Assembly (NCBI GenBank): GCA_026874595.1
Contig: CM049309.1
Location: forward strand, 55,216,079-55,280,078
DNA: 64,000 nt
Source of the DNA: Sipunculus nudus
Lineage: Eukaryota; Annelida; Sipuncula; Golfingiida; Sipunculidae
Reading direction: 5' to 3'
Position 1 is the first letter of the stretch, and each line of letters opens with the position of its first letter. Under the pieces are notes generated by a model. The model saw only the letters and a list, made by a program, of their open reading frames with translations. It searched no databases and was not told the origin of the DNA. The position numbers were made by a program, and so were the translations under genes. Positions 33,801-44,243 of this stretch are shown one piece after another.

Positions 33801-36800
33801 TTCATGATCTCCCCAGGAATCCATGCACAAAGTAATAGTTTATGAAAAAAAGTTACCTCATTCAGTTGTCTATCAACACATGTTTGAAAAGTAATTAATA
33901 CATGCTTCTTTGGGCTGGTCCAAGGACCATGCTTTTAGTTGGTTACTGGCATATGGTTTAGCACTTGCAGATAGCTCTTCATGAAGAGCTCCATTGTCAA
34001 CAAAATTTTAACAATTGTTGTCAAAGTATACATGTGCTGATGCTTTGCCTTATTCGTGAGGTTTTCAATTTTGGGGTGATTTCTGTTTTGCAAATATTGT
34101 AGGTTTGAAACCCTTACAAATACAAAGCCCGGCTCAGTATTTTACATTTTGTTATTTACATATAAATAATAAAATTATATCTTGAATTTTCCTATATGTA
34201 AGCATTTTATTAGGAATCTGGATGTAATAACCAAATTAAATTTGGTGCTGTATTTAGTCAGAGGTTTTTGCTTGCTAGCATTAAGTATGTCCTCCATAAT
34301 GGAAAATGTGCATTAAAGGTGACCTGCTCAAAACTCTCTTAACTGGCTTTTTAGTGAATATGAGCATGCTATCTGTAGGTACAGAAGGGAGAAAGACATT
34401 TAAAAAGATAAAAGTCCATACAGAGAAAAACATGAGCTGATCACTGTGCTCAAGAGAAGGCTCATCTTATTAAGCATTCTCTTTTCATCATGTTTATATG
34501 CAAGTTTATGAATACAGATGGGCAAGTAATGTCAGTTGATGCCAGTTCTTATTGACAAGTTTTTGTATTTACTTTTCTTTTGCAGTATACATACATCACA
34601 TAGATCATCAGTATAACTGCACCCTTGTGGCAGGTGACAAGTGTGATGATGTGCTTTATTATGTAACATAGCAACCTCTGTATGACCTCTGTCACAGTAT
34701 GTTGTTCTAAAAGCAGCTGACAGGTGGCACCACTGTTGGTGAAGTAAAAGATCAGACAGGTCCCCAGGTAGTGGTGATTTGTCTGTGGTTTGTTCACACC
34801 ATCATGTGCCCCTGCTCAGGTGTTAGTGGCCACATTTTTGTCAGATCTGGAACGACTTCATAAACCATCCAGAAGAAGAGCAGGAGAAGCTACTCAAAGG
34901 ATGCTGTAACCATGGTGATGAAAAGGAGAAGGAAAAGGCTACTGAATCTGGTGATGAGGATGGAGATACAGACAGCTGGGAGGTTGTTGAAGACAAGCGG
35001 GCAGGTAGGGGTACAGAAAAGTACAGTAGAGCGCCGTATTTCCGAATGCTGAATTTCCAAAAATTTGTTTTTCCAAAATTTAAAATGAGGAACCGAAAAT
35101 GTATTCGTATTTCCGAAATACGTATATGTAAAAACCTAAAATGAGTATTGTAATAACGAGTCACGAGTCCTGCAGTCATGTGTTAAGCCCAGTGGTGACC
35201 CTAATTAATTAGGGTTGTCGCCGGGGCAAAGGTGCAAAAACTACCAATATCACCGCAATGCTTGGTTACCTGTACCCCTAGCACTTGTGTGTTATCAGTC
35301 ACATCTCGTTTGTACTCAGGCAAGCATAGTTTGTCGGCTGGGGACAGGATGTTATGCCAAATAACTGAGCAGTTTACTCACATCATCATTGGCGAGGTAT
35401 AATTCATTAAACGCTTGTGCTTGTTTTAAATGTCCCGGTCTTCAATTACGTAGATCAGTAAGAAACAACGTGTTCCTTGGCAATGTCATTTGACCTTTCC
35501 CTCCAGTGAATTTGATGAAAAAAAGAGCATGTACGTAGCCTAAAAGCAGGTTAGACTGATCTTTGCCAATTATGCTCAGCAATAATCCAATATTTTTATA
35601 CGTCCAGGTCGTCAATTACAAATATCGAAAAGACACACCGTGTTTCTCGGGTAAAATGGCATTATGTTAATCATTAACTGTCATATTAACTTGCTGCTAG
35701 ACCCTTGTCCACATTTCCAAATGTTCGTTTTTATGAACAAAAAGCTTGTCCCCCGACACTTTCGGAAAAACGGCGCTCTACTGTATTCTCAAACCATATT
35801 GTAGAGAATATTTTAGCTTTCAGAATATGTCAAGTGGTCATAGTGTTACTGTGTTGGTAATATTCAGAAAAAAACTGAAATAATTTGTAGACCAACACCT
35901 GAAACAGTTTTGAGACCTTAAGGGAAATCTTATCTTTCTGCTAATGGAATTTCTCAGATATTTTGCACATGATATCTACATGGCATACTTTGTTAAATTA
36001 TGAAATAAGATTTGGGGGTCAGTGTGCTTATTTTTGCAGTATTTGAAGTTCAAATGGACACTTGTGGTAGGTTTTAAATGATATTATAACTAAGCAGGAC
36101 CAAAGTTACATAATTTAGAAACTTCACCAATACAGTTTTCATGATATTCTACATTAACATGCAGGATTAAATATCAGTCTTATTTAAAGACAAAAATGTG
36201 TATGTGCTGGGTTAAATTTTAAAATTATTATGCAAAAATGTGAACAATTTTTGAGATTATTAGTTCAGTTAACCCCCCATAGGAAGTGCTGGGGATTGTG
36301 GGACAGAAAGCCAGTCCACATATAAATGGCTTCTGTTGTCATCAATATGTAATTGGCTAAAAAAATGCCCAGGTCAAAAGAAATAAAATATATCAACACT
36401 CAAAAATGTGGGTATATACTAATTAAAAGTCTTTTTAGAGTGACACTATCAGTGTCACTTACAATCATATGGTGATATTTATGCTCTGTTTTATCATCTA
36501 TTTGCAACTGTCAAAACTGTCAGTTGACAAGGTCGCTATTGGTAAGTTCTTGCACTTGAGCCTTTTCTGATGATATTCTGTTTGAAAATTTATTAGTCAA
36601 ACTGTGTTACTGATTATAAAATTAATAAATAAAGCTGTTCCACTGAGAATTCCCACAATTATTGTTGATCATAGTTATTATTCTCAAATGAAGCACTGAA
36701 GCGATGATCTTGTTCATGACAACAAACCTCACAAACAGTAAAATATGTAGCTTCATGACAATATTAATCCACTAGAAATTTTTAATTTGCATTGTCATCA

Positions 36801-38401
36801 ATAGGAGGCACAAGTAAAGTGTCAAATTCCCCCTTAAACATCAGTAAACTACATTTGATATGTTGTCTACAGAATATGCTCTTCAAGCAGCGGTTATATA
36901 CTGCAGTCATTTCATGTGTAACCGCTGCTTTCTATAGCAAGGTTCTCTGGGCAGGAATACCAGGGTGCTCACAGAGCACAGATTTGTAACCAGACCACTG
37001 ATATTACATTGTGCATCCAACCAAACTTTTAAACATGCTACACCCGCTCTGGTTGGTTTGATAACACCAGGTCTGGCATAGGGCCAAGAATCAGAGCAAT
37101 GAGAGCTTGCGTCCCAGTGAAATCCTGGTGTGATTGAGGAGCAATCATCAGACTGACAGCAGATGATACAACTGGTCAGATCAGTGGATGATATGTGGAG
37201 CTTTTTTATTGTCACTTGAATCAGGTCCCTCTTGTTTATTTGCAGTGCACCCTGCTTTCCCAGCTGAAGCCTGCTTTGAAAGGATTGATCTGAAACTGAG
37301 AAAGCTGTTGAAGAAGAAACAACTGCCGATGGTTAGTGTGTTCATGAGCTCTGCTGACTTTTACCTATGCTAAGCCGTATCAATATGTCTGATCATTGTA
37401 CATCAAGATTCCCCCATAGTGGCCAGATGGGTTAGGACTAGAGATTTCTTATTTTAACTCTGTGATCTTTAAATCAAGTATCATATGTTTACTTTCTGCA
37501 AGCCATAGATTCAAACAGAGTTTGAGCATGCTGAATATCAGGTCACTGAATATCAGCCGAGTTATAGGGATGTCACACTATTCACCCTCCATTTGGCCAT
37601 CAGTTGGCTGACACTTTCAAATGCTCCTGTGGAAATCCCTAGTAATAAATGGTATATTTATGCTATGTTGCGAGCCTTCTTTCCATCTGGCCCATCATCA
37701 GACACAATATCCGATCATGATCTACCAATGCATGCATACAACTTGGAATATAAAAAAAAGAAAGGAAAAGATGAAACAAATGTCCCTCTCTGAAACCCAT
37801 ATATCGTACTGATTGTATATTTTACTGATTCCCTGATCTCCCGGTAAGCACCTACAGCTTTGTTAGATCACCTAAAGCTTTGTAACACCCAGTCCCCCCC
37901 AAATGGTTTGTAAATAAAAACAATTAAAATTTAAATTTAAGTTTATTCCTAAATCTGCTTAGGTGCTGTATTATATGTAGATAGTAGTTGATGGATTCAA
38001 CAGCTGAAACCTTTAATGGTTTTATATCTTGTACATTGATTTTATTCTTGTTTTTCTTAAAAAAAATTAATATATTTAAATTTTTTGTCTGTTTTACTAT
38101 TGATAAAATAAAATATAAAAAATGCATAAGTATATAATATAGTAATATTTAATATATAAATAATATTAATAGAAAACTATTGTCAATATCAGTATTTGAA
38201 CAGTGCGCCTGTGCCAAGTTGAAACCTAATCCCCAGTCATTGAAGACCGGTAAATGGGCCTGACCCATCTTAGGATAGGTCTGTACCAATTACCAATATT
38301 GATTATTTGGTCTGACCCATCTTGCCATTTTGAAACCTGCTTCCCAGACATTGGGGATCAAATATAATATTGGCTTGATGGGCCAGATTGAAGATTTTGC
38401 G

Positions 38402-38467
<66 letters not shown>

Positions 38468-40317
38468 GACCAGATCCTGATCTGGCCAAGTTGAAACCTA
38501 ATTTCCAGTCATTGAAGACTGGTAAATGGGCCTGACCCATCTTAGGATGGGTCTGTACCAATTACCAATATTGATTATTTGGTCTGACCCATCTTGCCAT
38601 TTTGAAACCTGCTTCCCAGACATCGGGGATCGAATATAATATTGGCAAGATGGGCCAGATTGGAAGATTGTGCGCAACATATATATATATATGAAAGACC
38701 AGATCCTGATCTGGACCAGATCCCGATCAGGGTTTAGGCTGGACTAAATCCCAATTGGGATTTGGTCTGGACCAATCGCTGATTGGTCTAGACCAATCGC
38801 CAATTGGTCCAGACCACATCCAGATCAGGATTCTGACCAGTCCAAACCCCGACCAGGATCTAGTCCAGCCCAAATCCTGATACAGACTGTGAGTTGACTT
38901 AATACTGAATAATGCCTTCAGCACATACTTCTGATTAAGTTAAGGAAAATTCATCTCTAATTTTTTTGCCATGCTTAACTTTAATAAGACTGATACCTGA
39001 TTTATTTATGGAATAAAAGAATACTACTGACTTTTGTGGCACATCTTAACCATTGTAAAAATTAGAAATAAGTTAAACTTGATGAATAAAATTTTCACAT
39101 CATGTATGTATAAATCAAGATAATTAAATTCTGTTTAAGAAATACACTAATTTTAAAAATATAATTTTACATTGATTTTGTAATAAAAAAGTGCCTTATG
39201 AACATGAAATTAGCGAGTAGATATAGTCATGAGCCGGATCAGGGGTATGGGTAGCCATAACCCTCAACTGATTAGACAGGAAGTCATACTCTTTGTTGTT
39301 ATTTGAAGAAAGCGATTTAAGCCGGACTGAATCCTGATCAAAATTGGCAATTTGTCCAGATTAGGAACTGGGCCTTGACACACACACACTCACACACACA
39401 CATATATATTCCAATATGTTTATTTCCTCCCTGTATTTTCACACTAGAATGAAAGAAATGCTTTGAAAATTAACCCAAAATTTTATAACCAGAGAAGAAA
39501 TTTAAATTAATATATTTTGATTTTTTTTTTAAATTTTTTTCCATTTTTATCAGGGAATTCTACAAAATCTTGAGGAGGATGTGACTGAATTCTTTAAGGA
39601 ATGGCCACAGTCAGTCATGGTGTCTCAGCTGCCATCAAGCTATGAGCGTCTTCTGCTTCATGCACTCTGCCAGTACCTGAATCTATTCTCATATAGTAAG
39701 CTCACTTATATATATCCTTCTATATTTTTGAGGCGCAGATTCAACTGTTGGTTTGTGATCAGTTCTGGTGTATGCTTTCAGCTTTGTAAAACAATATTAT
39801 TTATGAAAGATAGTGAATTAAAAACTAAGATAAACTAAAACTTATTATATATATATTCTTGAGTCCCATGTCTTACTTTAACTCTACAGATTTGGGGGAA
39901 ATAAGTTTTTGTTACACAGTGTGTAAATCATAGATTAATTAACCTCAAAACTGGTTTTGAAGACAAAACTGTCACATTTTAACTCTACAAAAATTTTCTT
40001 AATTCACAGTATTTAAATAGTGACTCTTTGTTAACTTGAGTTACATAATGATTAAATCATTTCATTGGTTTGCTCATTCAGTGAAAAAAAAAAAGACACA
40101 CTTCGCAAATGTTGTGAGCACTAGTCAACATTTTAACTTTAGTCTTGTGTTGACTCTGGTCAGTTTAGTACTGGACATCATGTTAACGTCTATCTGGTGT
40201 ATTCTTTCAGGTTATGATGATGAAAAAGGTGCTCGTCAGACTCAGGTAGAAAATCGGGAAACTTCTTTCACACTTCCAGAACAGTCCTTGGCCAGTTTCC
40301 TGGAGGAACGACTATGA
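21717..40317 (+). CDS. R3HDM4: R3H domain-containing protein 4-like, seven exons, 290 aa
   Basis: Coding exons are 21717-21805, 32700-32869, 33595-33713, 34845-35004, 37246-37331, 39554-39695 and 40211-40317. Phases match at every junction and sum to 290 codons plus TGA (human R3HDM4 is about 268). Recognisable blocks in order: SPRKKARNWWYRYYRGKEAN (31-86 region), RRYDNW|NFLLELGE, FAELLMQNDKMEIWNDFINH followed by PEEEQEKLL, an acidic loop, AEACFERIDLKLRKLL, then the R3H segment SSYERLLLHALCQYLNLFS with the Arg-x3-His pair, and the C-terminal SLASFLEERL. The order and spacing match my recall of R3HDM4. R3H domains bind single-stranded nucleic acid; the specific function of R3HDM4 is poorly known. 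Exon 1 is assigned by a good donor and phase only and is the least certain. Confidence 0.88.
21806..23480. other. R3HDM4 intron 1, left part
   Basis: Non-coding. It contains AAGATGGCGGC at 23086-23096, a YY1-type motif whose ATG opens only a 9-codon frame. Nothing else recognised. Confidence 0.45.
23481..26080 (+). repeat. 2.6-kb dispersed element, family A, copy 2
   Basis: Collinear with 13681-16315 from the TTTAGCTCAGCTGACTATAA hairpin to the TAGGTCCCTTGTT end. The main difference is a short deletion near 24960. It sits in R3HDM4 intron 1 in the same orientation as copy 1. Confidence 0.88.
26081..26769. other. R3HDM4 intron 1, between repeats
   Basis: AT-rich unique-looking sequence; nothing recognised. 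Confidence 0.45.
26775..26950 (+). repeat. 5' LTR
   Basis: 176 bp, TGTAGC...ATTACA, about 80-85% identical by eye to the 3' LTR, so insertion is not recent. Confidence 0.88.
26951..27780 (+). pseudogene. gag remnant of the LTR retrotransposon
   Basis: The first frame reads APRLFHFNHAEQWPKWICQF, a Ty3/gypsy gag pattern, then breaks at a run of G near 27118-27129. Another frame continues with IYLMGDKVKEIF, and after a stop with EEHEPVDSFITDLYALAKYC and KLIRDKTVVGCLDSKLAERL, again typical of gag. A zinc-knuckle-like piece (YSHCGRSEAHPHY) follows near 27717. Stops and shifts show it is dead. Confidence 0.82.
27930..28170 (+). pseudogene. retrotransposon protease remnant
   Basis: The frame near 27960 reads FKIESGADVTAVPE, which resembles the retropepsin active-site region, but the usual catalytic D(S/T)G is changed to E-S-G here. 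It ends at a stop after VYVIKKPG. Confidence 0.6.
28225..28560 (+). pseudogene. start of reverse transcriptase, decayed
   Basis: Broken frames give ELSDYVKPYALSTPRNVPIW, then VTKELNQIEQQGVISKVD and GMVVVPKPNGQIRIC, the N-terminal part of a gypsy-type RT. The catalytic YxDD region is absent. Confidence 0.7.
29099..29267 (+). repeat. 3' LTR
   Basis: 169 bp, TGTAGC...ATTACA, directly preceded by the purine run GATAGGGGGG. Confidence 0.88.
29532..29546. promoter_or_regulatory. perfect ERE-type palindrome
   Basis: AGGTCACTGTGACCT is an exact IR3 of AGGTCA. It is inside the family B repeat; binding is not shown. Confidence 0.5.
30292..31182 (+). promoter_or_regulatory. regular array of AGGTCA half-site clusters
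   Basis: Clusters of up to three half-sites (AGGTCAAAGGTCAAGGTCA, a DR1 followed by a DR0 and containing TCAAGGTCA) start at 30292, 30437, 30581, 30728, 30873, 31017 and 31162, spaced 144-147 bp. Some are degenerate. These are potential nuclear-receptor sites only. Confidence 0.45.
31342..32699. other. R3HDM4 intron 1, right end
   Basis: Unique-looking sequence; the reading frames here carry no recognisable domain. Confidence 0.45.
32700..32869 (+). CDS. R3HDM4: R3HDM4 exon 2 (coding)
   Basis: Encodes the basic, aromatic block KKARNWWYRYYRGKEANLKK through RRYDN. The donor is CAACT|GTAAAT in phase 1. The acceptor at 32699/32700 is chosen by phase with exon 1; an alternative AG lies at 32707/32708. 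Confidence 0.75.
33115..33594 (+). repeat. degenerate array of about 45-bp units copied from the exon 3 acceptor
   Basis: Nine or so units precede exon 3, with starts near 33121, 33189, 33223, 33267, 33338, 33384, 33429, 33473 and 33517. They resemble TCCTTGCAGGGAACTTCCTC followed by TTAGAG. The real junction reads TCATTGCAG|GGAACTTCCTGTTGGAG. Several units (33267, 33429) keep a full YAG acceptor with a pyrimidine-rich lead, so they are potential decoy 3' splice sites. Some units carry extra 25-bp inserts (TTTGTGTGTCTTTGCA...). Confidence 0.82.
33595..33713 (+). CDS. R3HDM4: R3HDM4 exon 3 (coding)
   Basis: The acceptor is TCATTGCAG|GGAACTTCC and the donor is ATGGAG|GTAACT. It encodes NFLLELGENEELGELELADL and the FAELLMQNDKME end. 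The same acceptor-plus-exon-start sequence is repeated upstream. Confidence 0.9.
33714..34844. other. R3HDM4 intron 3
   Basis: Non-coding sequence, nothing recognised. Confidence 0.45.
34845..35004 (+). CDS. R3HDM4: R3HDM4 exon 4 (coding)
   Basis: The acceptor is TTTTTGTCAG|ATCTGG and the donor GGGCAG|GTAGGG. It encodes IWNDFINHPEEEQEKLL and a Glu/Asp/Lys-rich loop ending SWEVVEDKRA. Confidence 0.92.
35024..35783. mobile_element. MITE with pogo/Tigger-like inverted ends
   Basis: The 760-bp block begins CAGTAGAGCGCCGTATTTCC and ends GGAAAAACGGCGCTCTACTG, a near-perfect terminal inverted repeat, with TA on both sides (35022-35023 and 35784-35785). That fits a Tc1/mariner-superfamily (pogo-type) element. 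No intact transposase frame is present. It starts 19 bases after the exon 4 donor. Confidence 0.85.
35786..37245. other. R3HDM4 intron 4, remainder
   Basis: Nothing recognised apart from AT-rich sequence. Confidence 0.45.
37246..37331 (+). CDS. R3HDM4: R3HDM4 exon 5 (coding)
   Basis: The acceptor is TTATTTGCAG|TGCACC and the donor CCGATG|GTTAGT. It encodes HPAFPAEACFERIDLKLRKL and LKKKQLPM. Confidence 0.92.
37332..38214. other. R3HDM4 intron 5, left part
   Basis: Non-coding, AT-rich; nothing recognised. Confidence 0.4.
38215..38697 (+). repeat. two-copy tandem duplication of about 271 bp with TA runs
   Basis: CCAAGTTGAAACCTAAT...GATGGGCCAGATTG...GCGCAACATATATAT occurs at 38215 and again at 38486 with few differences. 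The first copy is followed by a long TA run (38405-38462), the second by a short one. Each is followed by GAAAGACCAGATCCTGATCT, itself palindromic. Confidence 0.88.
38405..38462. repeat. TA microsatellite
   Basis: About 28 TA units. Confidence 0.95.
38696..38890. repeat. cluster of palindromes
   Basis: A chain of short and long inverted repeats: CCAGATCCTGATCTGG, AATCCCAATTGGGATT at 38748-38763, the 54-bp palindrome at 38763-38816, and further GATCAGGATC-type repeats. All draw on the words GACCA, TGGTC, GATC and AATTGG. It lies in R3HDM4 intron 5. Confidence 0.85.
39380..39405. repeat. CA microsatellite
   Basis: A short CA run just upstream of R3HDM4 exon 6. Confidence 0.8.
39554..39695 (+). 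CDS. R3HDM4: R3HDM4 exon 6 (R3H core)
   Basis: The acceptor is TTTTTATCAG|GGAATT and the donor CATATA|GTAAGC. It encodes the R3H region with YERLLLHALCQYLNL. Confidence 0.93.
40211..40317 (+). CDS. R3HDM4: R3HDM4 exon 7 (coding end)
   Basis: The acceptor is TTCTTTCAG|GTTATG. It encodes the end of the R3H fold and the C-terminus ASFLEERL, then TGA. Confidence 0.93.
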
Positions 40318-40512
40318 CGCACAGCTGTAGCTGGTCCCTGCTGGCAGTGCACTTGATATCACTAGTATCAACATCTCTCAATCTCGGCCATTTTAGGCCT
40401 TATCACTATATCGGGGTGTTTGTATGTTACTTAATTATGTGACGTGTTGCCTTTTTTTGACCTACCTGATGTATGTATCAAAGGGGTGCACTATGGTGTG
40501 GCACTTGTTTTT

Positions 40513-40682
40513 TGGATCAGATCTATATGCAAGTGATCCTTTGTGGCACTGTTGTTTAAGGATCTGAGCTATATGCAAGTGATCCTTTGTGGCACTGTTG
40601 TTTAAGGATCAGGGCTATATGCAAGTGATCCTTTGTGGCACTGTTGTTTAAGGATCAGAGCTATATGCAAGCGATCCTTAAC
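40513..40682 (+). repeat. 46-bp tandem repeat in the R3HDM4 3' UTR
   Basis: CTATATGCAAGTGATCCTTT recurs at 40523, 40569, 40615 and 40661, a strict 46-bp period. Each unit has GGATCA-type and TGATCC-type arms able to pair as RNA. Confidence 0.92.
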
Positions 40683-40900
40683 ATACAGTTGGGTTGGAGT
40701 AATGTTTCCTAAGTTAGATCAAAGTTTGATCTTGCATTGGTATGTAGCATAAATGTATGCAGGAATGTTGCTTTCTCTTTACTGTAAAGTATCACAAGTA
40801 TTTTGCTACTACTGTGTCTTTAGAAATTTTACACAGCAATGTTAAAGTTACATATAATGTCCAGACTATGTTTCCTTATTGAAATATTTACCACATTTAA

Positions 40901-40906
40901 AATAAA
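40901..40906 (+). terminator. probable R3HDM4 poly(A) signal
   Basis: AATAAA with a GT-rich downstream element about 30 bases later. Confidence 0.55.
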
Positions 40907-40930
40907 AGCTATCTGTTTGCCAGTTCAGAT

Positions 40931-41880
40931 ACTGTGTGTCTGTAACCTTTACAGGTTTAGTAAGGTAGCATTTTGAACTTTCAGTCCAGAAGTTCACATG
41001 TAAGATTCACTGATCTGTATTTGCAAAAGCTCATTGTATTTACCTTAACTACAGCCACCATAAATTTGTAGCCAAATTGCATTTGCCGGTAAATATGACA
41101 TTGAAAAGGAAATCTTGTCATAATTTGTCTAAAAGATTTTATCTGGCTTTACTTGTCTGGTATTTAGGTATCTAGCTTTGCCCTGTGTCTCTTGGCATGT
41201 TTCTTGCTGATCTGTGTCAGCTCATTCTGATAGCTGTGTGTATGCTACGTATACATTTTAGTGTTGTTAAGGGATAGGTTTTGTGCTGGGATGTAATGTT
41301 ATGCGGGTGTTTATTCACTAAAGGTTTTGTGCAAGGTGAATGATAATATTTTAAAACTATAATTTGATTACCATTTTATATTTTAAGAATTTACCAGAAA
41401 CTTTGTAATACTTGAACCTATAAGCATAAGATTCAGTATCCATTTTGCTAAGGAGAATTTTCATGGTATCTCAGTCCCAACTGTTTTCTATGTGTTGATT
41501 ACCAAGTTGTTATTATTTGTTAATTATCTTTGTTAAAGGGCCATGTACTGATTATTGGAACTCCAGGGAATTTTTACCATTTTATAAACTGTCCTTATTT
41601 ATACTTGTATAGTAGATGCTTAACTATATTTATTTCTTGTGTAATAAATATAATATATTACTATGAAGTAAGTCTTCTCTCATTGTATAAAATCTGGTTG
41701 TCTCTCAAGAAACTAAGGCTCTTTTGTTGATAGGGGGACAATTTTCTTGACCACTTTGACTGGATAACATATATCACATATATATATGATAACATAACAG
41801 ATAGGAAGATCTCTGCCGGTACATGAAAGTAGGTCAGATTTGCTTGAACTCGAGCAATAACTGGATCCACTGAAACTTGT
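40931..41880. other. between R3HDM4 and the 278-bp array
   Basis: AT-rich sequence that may be the end of a longer R3HDM4 3' UTR. No gene seen. Confidence 0.4.
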
Positions 41881-43780
41881 GGAAGCCACTCTTCTCACTC
41901 ATTCATTGTATTCACCAAAACAAAGTTTTGCGGATACTATGTTTTTGACCGGGTCCGCCGCCACCGCCATGTTCATTTCCATAGAACTCCTCTGAGACTA
42001 CTGGACTGATTTTTCCGAAACTTACACCAATTATCAGGTCACAAGTGAACTGGTGCCTAACCAATTTGCGTTGATCTCTGACCTTTTCTCTCTGCCCAGG
42101 GTCAATTTGTGTGTCTGTTTTCACACATAAACCCACATATCTCGGGAACCGTTTGACCGATCAGGAAAACAATTTTGTACAAATGTAGCCCTTGGGTAGC
42201 TTTATAACATACACAAAAAATGGTGGTGCCACCTGCAACCATGTTTGCACAGTGTCCTTCTGTTCGTCTGCCTTGGGTTAAAATAACTCGTATCTCCGCA
42301 GTGGTTTGACTAATTCACGTGAAATTTGGCATGCGTATACATCCTGGATAGCTTTCTCAATTTTATGACATGTGGCACCACCTACATTCACATTCACGCT
42401 GCAGACATCCATGCTTATATCTCGGGAACTGTTTGACCAATTTTGCCAAAATTTTGCATGTGTATAGATCTCAATAGCTCTTCATCATACACAAAACTGG
42501 TGGCGCCACCTGCAGCCATTTTTGCATAGCGTCCATCTGTTTGTCTGCCATGGGATAAAATCACTCGAATCTCGGCAGCAGTTTGACATATCTCCCTAAA
42601 ATTTTGCAGGTTTATACATCCTGGACAGCTCTCTTGATTTTATGACAGGTGGCGCCACCTGCATTCTAGTTTACGCTGCAGACATCCAAGCTCATATCTT
42701 GGAACCATTTGACCGATAAGGCCAAAATTTTGCATGTGTATAGATCTCACATGGCTTTTTATCATAGGCAAACCTGGTGGTGCCACCTGCAACCATTTTT
42801 GGACAGCGTCCGTCTGTTTGTCTGCCATGGGATAAAATCACTCAAATCTCGGCAGCGGTTTGACATATCTCCCTAAAATTTTGCAGGTTTATACATCCTG
42901 GACAGCTCTCTTGATTTTATGACAGGTGGCGCCACCTGCATTCTAGTTTACGCTGCAGACATCCAAGCTCATATCTTGGGAACCATTTGACCGATAAGGC
43001 CAAAATTTTGCATGTGTATAGATCTCACATAGCTCTTTATCATATGCAAAACTGGTGGCGCCACCTGCAACCATTTATGGACAGCGTCCGTCTGGTTGTC
43101 TGCCATGGGATAAAATCACTCAAATCTCGGCAGCGGTTTGACATATCTCCCTAAAATCTTGCAGGTTTATACATCCTGGACAGCTCTCTTGATTTTAAGA
43201 CAGGTGGCGCCACCTGCATTCTAGTTTACGCTGCAGACATCCAAGCTCATATCTCGGGAACCATTTGACCGATAAGGCCAAAATTTTGCACGTGTATAGA
43301 TCTCGCATAGCTCTTTATCATACACAAAACTGGTGGCGTCACCTGCAACCATTTTTGGACAGCCTCCTTCTGTTTGTCTGCCGTGGGATAAATTCACTCA
43401 TAACTTGGCAGTGGTTTGATATATCTGCCTAATTTTGTAGGTTTATACATCCTGGAAAGCTCTCTTGATTTTTGCACAGCGTCTGTCTGTCTGCCATGGG
43501 TAGAATTATTACTCGGCAGTGGTTTCACATATCTGCCAAAAATTTTGCAGTTTTAGACATCCTTGACAGCTTTCTTTTTTTATGACAGGTGGCGCCACCT
43601 ACATTTTAGTATACGCTGCAGACATCCAAGCTCATATCTAGGGGAACCGTTTGACCAATTGGGCCAAAATTTTGCATGTGCATAGATCTCACATGGAGGG
43701 GCCATCTGCAACCATTTTTGCACAGCGTCATATTTCAGTAGTGGTTTGACTTATCTGCCTAAAATTTTGGGTGTTTATAC
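41881..43780. repeat. tandem array of 277-278-bp units with GGTGGCGCCACC palindromes
   Basis: Units of 277-278 bp recur from about 42227 (42499, 42777, 43054, 43333), diverging at both ends. Each has two GGTGGCGCCACC-type palindromes about 140 bp apart, plus TCATATCTCGGGAACC, TTTGACCGATAAGGCCAAAA and GGATAAAATCACTCAAATCT. No coding capacity; the small reverse frames are repeat translation. Confidence 0.88.
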
Positions 43781-44219
43781 ATCTTGGTTATCTTTCTCGA
43801 TTTTTTTGGTAGGTGGCACCACATACATACACATTTTGGATGCAGACATCCATGCCAAAATGCAAAACACCTCACTCTTGTTTCCCCTTAGTTTTGATTT
43901 TGGTGGATACACGTAGTCGCTTGTCGACTACCCGTATTCCAGTTCAAACAACTGGTGTTGAATCTTCCCAATTAGACATACACCCCATGTGTCCACTGTG
44001 AAAAAATAAGATTCATAACCTCATTTGCTGAATTTACACCCCAGACATTCCTGAACCAGTATCATTTAAACTTGCACAAAAGAAATAAAAACTTCCATAA
44101 TATACCTTGCCCAATACATAAAGCCAGTGGTATGCCACTTTTACAAATGAAAGATAGGAGTTAAATGATTGACAGACAGACATACTTCAAACGTCCACAA
44201 AATGGAACAAAAAACCCAG
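43781..44219. other. convergent intergenic gap
   Basis: Non-coding sequence between the two tail-to-tail genes; nothing recognised. Confidence 0.4.
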
Positions 44220-44237
44220 TAGCTTAGTTGACAAGGT

Positions 44238-44243
44238 TTATTT
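44238..44243 (-). terminator. candidate poly(A) signal, minus-strand gene
   Basis: TTTATT on the plus strand, AATAAA on the minus strand. Confidence 0.3.

Larger units (their letters stand above)
40318..40930 (+). other. R3HDM4: R3HDM4 3' UTR (probable)
   Basis: Follows the TGA. AATAAA at 40901-40906 is followed by TGTGTGTCTGT-type GT-rich sequence near 40930, a plausible cleavage site. A later AATAAA at about 41643 could give a longer form. Confidence 0.6.
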
